A stretch of DNA of 64,000 nt from Calliopsis andreniformis (taxonomy: Eukaryota > Arthropoda > Insecta > Hymenoptera > Andrenidae). Each line of letters opens with the position of its first letter. Position 1 is the first letter of the stretch. The stretch spans positions 16,430,001 through 16,494,000 of the forward strand of contig NW_027480423.1 of the NCBI RefSeq assembly GCF_051401765.1, in the 5' to 3' direction. This document shows, piece by piece, positions 50,992-61,800 of the stretch. Below the pieces are notes generated by a model. That model was not told the DNA's origin, ran no database searches, and was given only the letters and a program-made list of their open reading frames with translations. The translations under genes and the position numbers were made by a program.

Positions 50992-53642
50992 ATACGATGG
51001 AAAAACTGTTGTATTTATTTTGTATTTGGTGCTTCCGGCGTTGACTTCATAGGCCCTAACTATTGGATCTGGAGGTCTAACAACCTAGAGTGAAGCCTAT
51101 GTTGCACGGAACGTAGAAATGCACATTACTTTCACACTGGTTGCAATTATTCCTGGTATACGATGGAACAACTGTTTATTTTTATTGTATTTTATGCTTC
51201 TGGCGCTGACTTCTAAGGCCCTAACAATTCGATCTGTTGGAGCAACGCCCTAGAGTGAAGCCTTGGTTTCCCGGAACGTAGAAATGACCATGGCTTTCAT
51301 ACTGGTTGCAATTATTCGTTTTATACGATGGAAAAACTGTTGTATTTATATTGTATTTTATGCCTCTAGAGTTGACTTCTAAGGCTCGAACTATTAGATC
51401 TGGTGGAGCAACGCCCTAGAGTGAAACATAGGTTGCCCGGAACGTAGAAATGACCATAACCTTCACACTGGTTGCAATTACTCGTTTTATACGACGGAAA
51501 AACTGTTGTATTTATATTGTATTTTATGCTTCTGGCGTTCACTTCATAGGCCCTAACTATTCGATCGGGTGGAACAACGTCCTAGAGTGAAGCCTATGTT
51601 GCCCGGAAAGCAGAAATGACCATAACTTTCAAACTGGTTGCAATTATTCCTGTTATACGATGGAAAAACTGTTGTATTTATATTGTATTTTATGCTTCTG
51701 GCGTTGACTTCTGAGGCCCTAACTATTTAATCTGTTGGAGCAACGCCCTAGTGTGAAGCCTAGGTTGCCCGGAAAGTAGAAATGTCCATAACTTTCATAC
51801 TGGTTGCAATTATTCGTTTTATACGATGGAAATACTGTTGCATTTATACTGTATTTTATGTTTCTGACGTTGACTTCTTAGGCCCTAACTATTCGATCTG
51901 GTCGAGCAACGCCTTAGAGTGACGCCTAGGTTGCCCGGAACGTAGAAAATGACCATATCTTTCACACTGGTGGCTATTATTCGTCTTATTCGATGGAAAA
52001 GCTGTTATATTTATAAGTACCCTATGCTTCTGGCGTTGACTTCTAAGGCCCTAGCTATTCGATCTGGTGGAGCAACGCCCTAGGGTGAAGCCTAGGTTGC
52101 CCAGAACGTAGAAATGGCCATTACTTTCACACTGGTTGCCGTTATTCGTTTTATACGATGGAAAAGCTGTTGTATTTACATCGCATTTTATGCTTCTGGC
52201 GTTGACTTCTTAGGCCCTAAATATTCCATCTGGTGGAACAACTCCCTGGGGTGAAGTCTAGGGTGCCCGGAACGTAGAAATGACCATAACTTTCACACTG
52301 ATAGCAATTATTCGTTCTTTACATGGAAAAACTGTTGTATTTATTTTGTATTTTATGCTTCGGGCGTTGACTTCTAAGGCCCTAACTATTCGATCTGGTG
52401 GAGCAACGCCCTAGAGTGAAGCCTAGGTAGCCCGGATCGTAGAAATGACCATAACTTTCACATTGATAGCAATTATTCGTTCTATACATGAAAAAACTGT
52501 TCTATTTATTTTGTATTTTATGCTTCGGGCGTTGACTTCTAAGGCCCTCACTATTCGATCTGGTGGAGCAACGCCCTAGAATGACGCCTAGGTTGCCCGG
52601 AACGTAGAAATGACCATTACTTTCACAATGTTTGCAATTATTCACTTTATACGGTGGAACAACTGTAGTACTGATATTGTATTTTATTCTTCTGGCGTTG
52701 ACTTCTTAGGCCCTGTCTATTCGATCTGGTGGAACAACGCCCTAGATTGAAGCCTAGGTAGCGTGGAACGTAGAAATGACCATAGCTTTCACACTGATAG
52801 CAATTATTCGTTCTATACATGGAAAAACTGTTTTATTTATTTTGTATTTTATGCTTCGGGCGTTGACTTCTAAGGCCCTAACTATTCGATCTGGTGGAGC
52901 AACGCCCTAGAATGACGCCTAGGTTGCTCGGAACGTAGAAATGACCATAACTTTCACACTGGTTGCTATTATTCGTTTTATACGATGGAAAAACTGTTAG
53001 ATTCATATTGTACTTTATGCTTCTGGCGTTGATTTCTTAGGGCCTAACTATTCCATCTGGTGGAACAACTCCCTAGAGTGAAGCCTAGGTTGTCCGGAAC
53101 GTAGAAATGACCATTACTTTCACACTGCTTGCAATTATTCATTTTATACGATGGAAAAACTGTTGCACTTTTATTGTATTTTATGCTTCTGGCGTTGCCT
53201 TCTAATGCCGTAGCTATTAGATATGGTGGAGCAACGCCCTAGAGTGACGCCTAGGTTACCCGGATCGTAGAAATGACCAGTACTTTCACACTGGTTGCAG
53301 TTATTCATGTTATACGATGGAAGAACTGTTGCATCTTTATTGTATTTTATGCTTCTGGCGTTGACTTCTAAGGCACTAACTGTTCGATCTGTTGGGACAA
53401 CGCCCTAGAGTGAAGCTTAGGTTGCCCGGAACATAGAAATGACCATAACCTTCACACTGGTGGCTATTATTCGTCTTATTCGATGGAAAAACTGTTATAT
53501 TTATAAATACCTTATGCTTCTGGCGTTGACTTCTAAGGCCCTAACTATTCGATCTGGTGGAGCAACGCCCTAGTGTGAAGCCTAGGTTGCCCGGATAGTA
53601 GAAGTGACCATAACTTTCATAGTGGTTGCAATTATTCGCTTT
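50992..53642 (+). repeat. 16-monomer young HOR, unit 2 (2651 bp)
   Basis: The unit is identical to unit 3 wherever I compared. It carries the derived states ggtctaacaacc, ctagtgtgaag, aaaagctgttatat and aactccctgggg that separate units 2-4 from unit 1. Monomer order and all seven indel markers are the same as in unit 1. Confidence 0.92.
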
Positions 53643-56293
53643 ATACGATGGAAAAACTGTTGTATTTATTTTGTATTTGGTGCTTCCGGCGTTGACTTCA
53701 TAGGCCCTAACTATTGGATCTGGAGGTCTAACAACCTAGAGTGAAGCCTATGTTGCACGGAACGTAGAAATGCACATTACTTTCACACTGGTTGCAATTA
53801 TTCCTGGTATACGATGGAACAACTGTTTATTTTTATTGTATTTTATGCTTCTGGCGCTGACTTCTAAGGCCCTAACAATTCGATCTGTTGGAGCAACGCC
53901 CTAGAGTGAAGCCTTGGTTTCCCGGAACGTAGAAATGACCATGGCTTTCATACTGGTTGCAATTATTCGTTTTATACGATGGAAAAACTGTTGTATTTAT
54001 ATTGTATTTTATGCCTCTAGAGTTGACTTCTAAGGCTCGAACTATTAGATCTGGTGGAGCAACGCCCTAGAGTGAAACATAGGTTGCCCGGAACGTAGAA
54101 ATGACCATAACCTTCACACTGGTTGCAATTACTCGTTTTATACGACGGAAAAACTGTTGTATTTATATTGTATTTTATGCTTCTGGCGTTCACTTCATAG
54201 GCCCTAACTATTCGATCGGGTGGAACAACGTCCTAGAGTGAAGCCTATGTTGCCCGGAAAGCAGAAATGACCATAACTTTCAAACTGGTTGCAATTATTC
54301 CTGTTATACGATGGAAAAACTGTTGTATTTATATTGTATTTTATGCTTCTGGCGTTGACTTCTGAGGCCCTAACTATTTAATCTGTTGGAGCAACGCCCT
54401 AGTGTGAAGCCTAGGTTGCCCGGAAAGTAGAAATGTCCATAACTTTCATACTGGTTGCAATTATTCGTTTTATACGATGGAAATACTGTTGCATTTATAC
54501 TGTATTTTATGTTTCTGACGTTGACTTCTTAGGCCCTAACTATTCGATCTGGTCGAGCAACGCCTTAGAGTGACGCCTAGGTTGCCCGGAACGTAGAAAA
54601 TGACCATATCTTTCACACTGGTGGCTATTATTCGTCTTATTCGATGGAAAAGCTGTTATATTTATAAGTACCCTATGCTTCTGGCGTTGACTTCTAAGGC
54701 CCTAGCTATTCGATCTGGTGGAGCAACGCCCTAGGGTGAAGCCTAGGTTGCCCAGAACGTAGAAATGGCCATTACTTTCACACTGGTTGCCGTTATTCGT
54801 TTTATACGATGGAAAAGCTGTTGTATTTACATCGCATTTTATGCTTCTGGCGTTGACTTCTTAGGCCCTAAATATTCCATCTGGTGGAACAACTCCCTGG
54901 GGTGAAGTCTAGGGTGCCCGGAACGTAGAAATGACCATAACTTTCACACTGATAGCAATTATTCGTTCTTTACATGGAAAAACTGTTGTATTTATTTTGT
55001 ATTTTATGCTTCGGGCGTTGACTTCTAAGGCCCTAACTATTCGATCTGGTGGAGCAACGCCCTAGAGTGAAGCCTAGGTAGCCCGGATCGTAGAAATGAC
55101 CATAACTTTCACATTGATAGCAATTATTCGTTCTATACATGAAAAAACTGTTCTATTTATTTTGTATTTTATGCTTCGGGCGTTGACTTCTAAGGCCCTC
55201 ACTATTCGATCTGGTGGAGCAACGCCCTAGAATGACGCCTAGGTTGCCCGGAACGTAGAAATGACCATTACTTTCACAATGTTTGCAATTATTCACTTTA
55301 TACGGTGGAACAACTGTAGTACTGATATTGTATTTTATTCTTCTGGCGTTGACTTCTTAGGCCCTGTCTATTCGATCTGGTGGAACAACGCCCTAGATTG
55401 AAGCCTAGGTAGCGTGGAACGTAGAAATGACCATAGCTTTCACACTGATAGCAATTATTCGTTCTATACATGGAAAAACTGTTTTATTTATTTTGTATTT
55501 TATGCTTCGGGCGTTGACTTCTAAGGCCCTAACTATTCGATCTGGTGGAGCAACGCCCTAGAATGACGCCTAGGTTGCTCGGAACGTAGAAATGACCATA
55601 ACTTTCACACTGGTTGCTATTATTCGTTTTATACGATGGAAAAACTGTTAGATTCATATTGTACTTTATGCTTCTGGCGTTGATTTCTTAGGGCCTAACT
55701 ATTCCATCTGGTGGAACAACTCCCTAGAGTGAAGCCTAGGTTGTCCGGAACGTAGAAATGACCATTACTTTCACACTGCTTGCAATTATTCATTTTATAC
55801 GATGGAAAAACTGTTGCACTTTTATTGTATTTTATGCTTCTGGCGTTGCCTTCTAATGCCGTAGCTATTAGATATGGTGGAGCAACGCCCTAGAGTGACG
55901 CCTAGGTTACCCGGATCGTAGAAATGACCAGTACTTTCACACTGGTTGCAGTTATTCATGTTATACGATGGAAGAACTGTTGCATCTTTATTGTATTTTA
56001 TGCTTCTGGCGTTGACTTCTAAGGCACTAACTGTTCGATCTGTTGGGACAACGCCCTAGAGTGAAGCTTAGGTTGCCCGGAACATAGAAATGACCATAAC
56101 CTTCACACTGGTGGCTATTATTCGTCTTATTCGATGGAAAAACTGTTATATTTATAAATACCTTATGCTTCTGGCGTTGACTTCTAAGGCCCTAACTATT
56201 CGATCTGGTGGAGCAACGCCCTAGTGTGAAGCCTAGGTTGCCCGGATAGTAGAAGTGACCATAACTTTCATAGTGGTTGCAATTATTCGCTTT
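53643..56293 (+). repeat. 16-monomer young HOR, unit 3 (2651 bp)
   Basis: Same monomer order and indel markers as unit 2, and no difference between them was found by eye. The exact offset of 2651 bp is kept throughout (gtatttggtg at 51022, 53673 and 56324). Confidence 0.92.
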
Positions 56294-58875
56294 ATACGAT
56301 GGAAAAACTGTTGTATTTATTTTGTATTTGGTGCTTCCGGCGTTGACTTCATAGGCCCTAACTATTGGATCTGGAGGTCTAACAACCTAGAGTGAAGCCT
56401 ATGTTGCACGGAACGTAGAAATGCACATTACTTTCACACTGGTTGCAATTATTCCTGGTATACGATGGAACAACTGTTTATTTTTATTGTATTTTATGCT
56501 TCTGGCGCTGACTTCTAAGGCCCTAACAATTCGATCTGTTGGAGCAACGCCCTAGAGTGAAGCCTTGGTTTCCCGGAACGTAGAAATGACCATGGCTTTC
56601 ATACTGGTTGCAATTATTCGTTTTATACGATGGAAAAACTGTTGTATTTATATTGTATTTTATGCCTCTAGAGTTGACTTCTAAGGCTCGAACTATTAGA
56701 TCTGGTGGAGCAACGCCCTAGAGTGAAACATAGGTTGCCCGGAACGTAGAAATGACCATAACCTTCACACTGGTTGCAATTACTCGTTTTATACGACGGA
56801 AAAACTGTTGTATTTATATTGTATTTTATGCTTCTGGCGTTCACTTCATAGGCCCTAACTATTCGATCGGGTGGAACAACGTCCTAGAGTGAAGCCTATG
56901 TTGCCCGGAAAGCAGAAATGACCATAACTTTCAAACTGGTTGCAATTATTCCTGTTATACGATGGAAAAACTGTTGTATTTATATTGTATTTTATGCTTC
57001 TGGCGTTGACTTCTGAGGCCCTAACTATTTAATCTGTTGGAGCAACGCCCTAGTGTGAAGCCTAGGTTGCCCGGAAAGTAGAAATGTCCATAACTTTCAT
57101 ACTGGTTGCAATTATTCGTTTTATACGATGGAAATACTGTTGCATTTATACTGTATTTTATGTTTCTGACGTTGACTTCTTAGGCCCTAACTATTCGATC
57201 TGGTCGAGCAACGCCTTAGAGTGACGCCTAGGTTGCCCGGAACGTAGAAAATGACCATATCTTTCACACTGGTGGCTATTATTCGTCTTATTCGATGGAA
57301 AAGCTGTTATATTTATAAGTACCCTATGCTTCTGGCGTTGACTTCTAAGGCCCTAGCTATTCGATCTGGTGGAGCAACGCCCTAGGGTGAAGCCTAGGTT
57401 GCCCAGAACGTAGAAATGGCCATTACTTTCACACTGGTTGCCGTTATTCGTTTTATACGATGGAAAAGCTGTTGTATTTACATCGCATTTTATGCTTCTG
57501 GCGTTGACTTCTTAGGCCCTAAATATTCCATCTGGTGGAACAACTCCCTGGGGTGAAGTCTAGGGTGCCCGGAACGTAGAAATGACCATAACTTTCACAC
57601 TGATAGCAATTATTCGTTCTTTACATGGAAAAACTGTTGTATTTATTTTGTATTTTATGCTTCGGGCGTTGACTTCTAAGGCCCTAACTATTCGATCTGG
57701 TGGAGCAACGCCCTAGAGTGAAGCCTAGGTAGCCCGGATCGTAGAAATGACCATAACTTTCACATTGATAGCAATTATTCGTTCTATACATGAAAAAACT
57801 GTTCTATTTATTTTGTATTTTATGCTTCGGGCGTTGACTTCTAAGGCCCTCACTATTCGATCTGGTGGAGCAACGCCCTAGAATGACGCCTAGGTTGCCC
57901 GGAACGTAGAAATGACCATTACTTTCACAATGTTTGCAATTATTCACTTTATACGGTGGAACAACTGTAGTACTGATATTGTATTTTATTCTTCTGGCGT
58001 TGACTTCTTAGGCCCTGTCTATTCGATCTGGTGGAACAACGCCCTAGATTGAAGCCTAGGTAGCGTGGAACGTAGAAATGACCATAGCTTTCACACTGAT
58101 AGCAATTATTCGTTCTATACATGGAAAAACTGTTTTATTTATTTTGTATTTTATGCTTCGGGCGTTGACTTCTAACGCCCTAACTATTCGATCTGGTGGA
58201 GCAACGCCCTAGAATGACGCCTAGGTTGCTCGGAACGTAGAAATGACCATAACTTTCACACTGGTTGCTATTATTCGTTTTATACGATGGAAAAACTGTT
58301 AGATTCATATTGTACTTTATGCTTCTGGCGTTGATTTCTTAGGGCCTAACTATTCCATCTGGTGGAACAACTCCCTAGAGTGAAGCCTAGGTTGTCCGGA
58401 ACGTAGAAATGACCATTACTTTCACACTGCTTGCAATTATTCATTTTATACGATGGAAAAACTGTTGCACTTTTATTGTATTTTATGCTTCTGGCGTTGC
58501 CTTCTAATGCCGTAGCTATTAGATATGGTGGAGCAACGCCCTAGAGTGACGCCTAGGTTACCCGGATCGTAGAAATGACCAGTACTTTCACACTGGTTGC
58601 AGTTATTCATGTTATACGATGGAAGAACTGTTGCATCTTTATTGTATTTTATGCTTCTGGCGTTGACTTCTAAGGCACTAACTGTTCGATCTGTTGGGAC
58701 AACGCCCTAGAGTGAAGCTTAGGTTGCCCGGAACATAGAAATGACCATAACCTTCACACTGGTGGCTATTATTCGTCTTATTCGATGGAAAAACTGTTAT
58801 ATTTATAAATACCTTATGCTTCTGGCGTTGACTTCTAAGGCCCTAACTATTCGATCTGGTGGAGCAACGCCCTAG
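56294..58875 (+). repeat. 16-monomer young HOR, unit 4 (69 bp short)
   Basis: The unit matches unit 3 with one private change noticed, cttctaacgcccta at 58171 where the others have cttctaaggcccta. It stops at gccctag (58875), 69 bp before a full unit, where the sequence joins the right copy of segment A (agagtgaagccttgg). The junction falls at the same monomer position as other exchanges and leaves the 166-bp register intact. Confidence 0.9.
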
Positions 58876-58876
58876 A

Positions 58877-61800
58877 GTGAAGCCTTGGTTTCCCGGAACA
58901 TAGAAGTGACCATAGCCTTCACACTGGTGGCTATTATTCGTCTTATTCGATGGAAAAACTGTTATATTTATAAGTACCTTATGCTTCTGGCGTCGACTTC
59001 TAAGACCCTAACTATTCGATCTGGTGCAGCAACGCCCTAGGGTGAAGCCTAGGTTGCCCGGATAGTAGTAATGACCATAACTTTCATAGTGGTTGCAATT
59101 ATTCGCTTTATACGATGGAAAAACTGTTGTATTTATATTGTATTTTATGCTTCCGGCGTTGACTTCTGAGGCCCTAACTATTCAATCTGCTGGAGCAACG
59201 CCCTAGGGTGAAGCATAGGCTGCCCGGAAAGTTGAAATGACTATAACATTCATACTGGTTGCAATTATTCGTTTAATACGATGGAAAATCTGTTCTATTT
59301 ATTTTGTATTTTATGCTTCGGGCGTTGACTTCTAAGGCCCTAACTATTCGATCTGGTGGAGCAACGCCCTAGAATGACGCCTAGGTTGCCCGGAACGTAG
59401 AAATGACCATTACTTTCACAATGTTTGCAATTATTCACTTTATACGGTGGAACAACTGTAGTACTGATATTGTATTTTATTCTTCTGGCGTTGACTTCTT
59501 AGGCCCTGTCTATTCGATCTGGTGGAACAACGCCCTAGATTGAAGCCTAGGTAGCGTGGAACGTAGAAATGACCATAGCTTTCACACTGATAGCAATTAT
59601 TCGTTCGATACATGGAAAAACTGTTTTATTTATTTTGTATTTTATGCTTCGGGCGTTGACTTCTAAGGCCCTAACTATTCGATCTGGTGGAGCAACGCCC
59701 TAGAATGAAGCCTAGGTTGCTCGGAACGTAGAAATGACCATAACTTTCACACTGGTTGCTATTATTCGTTTTATACGATGGAAAAACTGTTAGATTCATA
59801 TTGTATTTTATGCTTCTGGCGTTGATTTCTTAGGGCCTAACTATTCCATCTGGTGGAACGACTCCCTAGAGTGAAGCCTAGGTTGTCCGGAACGTAGAAA
59901 TGACCATTACTTTCACACTGCTTGCAATTATTCATTTTATACGATGGAAAAACTGTTGCACTTTTATTGTATTTTATGCTTCTGGCGTTGCCTTCTAATG
60001 CCGTAGCTATTAGATATGATGGAGCAACGCCCTAGAGTGACGCCTAGGTTACCCGGATCGTAGAAATGACCAGTACTTTCACACTGGTTGCAGTTATTCA
60101 TGTTATACGATGAAAGAACTGTTGCATCTTTATTGTATTTTATGCTTCTGGCGTTTACTTCTTAGGCCCTAGATATTTGGTCTGGTAGAGCACCGGCCTC
60201 GAGTGAAGCCTAGGTTGCCCGGAACGTAGAAATGACCATTACTTTCACACTGTTTGCCAATATACATTTTATACGATGGAAAAGCCGTTGTACTTATATT
60301 GTAATTTATGCTCCTGGCGTTGACTTCTTAGGCCCTAACTATTTGATCTGGTGGGGCACCGCCCGAGAGTGAAGCCTAGATTGCCCGGAACGTAGAAATG
60401 ACCATTACCTTCACGCTTGTTGCAATTATTCCTGTTATGCAATGAAAAAACTGTTGTTTTATTATTGTATTTTATGCTTCTAGCGTTGACTTCTAAGACC
60501 GTAGCTATTCGATGTGGTGGAGCAACGCCCAAGAATGCAGACTAGGATGCCCGGAACGTAGAAATGACCATTACTTTCACAATGGTTGCAGTTACTGCTG
60601 TTATACGAAGGAAAACCTGTCGTATTTTTACTGTATTTTATGCGTCTGGAGTTGTTTTCTAAGACTCTAACTATTCGACCTGGTGGTGCAACGCCAAAGA
60701 GTAAAGCGTATGTTTCCCGAAACGTAAAAATGACCATAACATTCACACTGGTGCAATTTTTCGTTTTATACGATGGAAAAACTGTTAGATTCATATTGTA
60801 TTTTATGCTTCTGGCGTTGACTTCTTAGGCCCTAACTATTCGATCTGTTTGAGCAACGCCCTAGAGTGAAGCCTTGGTTTCCCGGAACATAGAAGTGACC
60901 ATAGCCTTCACACTGGTGGCTATTATTCGTCTTATTCGATGGAAAAACTGTTATATTTATAAGTACCTTATGCTTCTGGCGTCGACTTCTAAGACCCTAA
61001 CTATTCGATCTGGTGGAGCAACGCCCTAGGGTGAAGCCTAGGTTGCCCGGATAGTAGTAATGACCATAACTTTCATAGTGGTTGCAATTATTCGCTTTAT
61101 ACGATGGAAAAACTGTTGTATTTATATTGTATTTTATGCTTCCGGCGTTGACTTCTGAGGCCCTAACTGTTCGATCTGTTGGAGCAACGCCCCAGAGTAC
61201 AGCCCTGGTTTACCGGAACGTAGAAAGGACCGTGACTTTCATACTGGTTGCAATTATTCGTTTTATACGATGGAAAAACTGTTTTATTTATTTTGTATTT
61301 TATGCCTCGCGCGTTGACTTCTAAGGCCCTAACCTTTCGATCTGGTGGAGCAACGCCCTAGAGTGAAGCGTAGGTTGCTCGGAACGTAGAAATAATCATT
61401 ACTTTCACACTGGTTGCAATTATTGATGTTATAGGATGGAAAACCTGTTGTATTTATATTGTGTTTTATGCTCCTGGTGTTGACTTCTAAGGCCCTAACA
61501 ATTCGATCTGTTGGAGCAACGCCCTAGAGTGAAGCCTTGGTTTCCCGGAACGTAGAAATCACCATGACTTTCATACTGGTTGCAATTATTCGTTTTATAC
61601 GATGGAATAACTGCTGTATTTATATTGTATTTTATGCTTCTGGCGTTGACTTCTAAGGCACTAACTGTTCAATCTGGTGGAGCAACGCCCTAGAGTGAAG
61701 CTTAGGTTGCCCGGAACATAGAAATGACCATAACCTTCACACTGGTGGCTATTATTCGTCCTATTCGATGGAAAAACTGTTATATTTATAAATACCTTAT

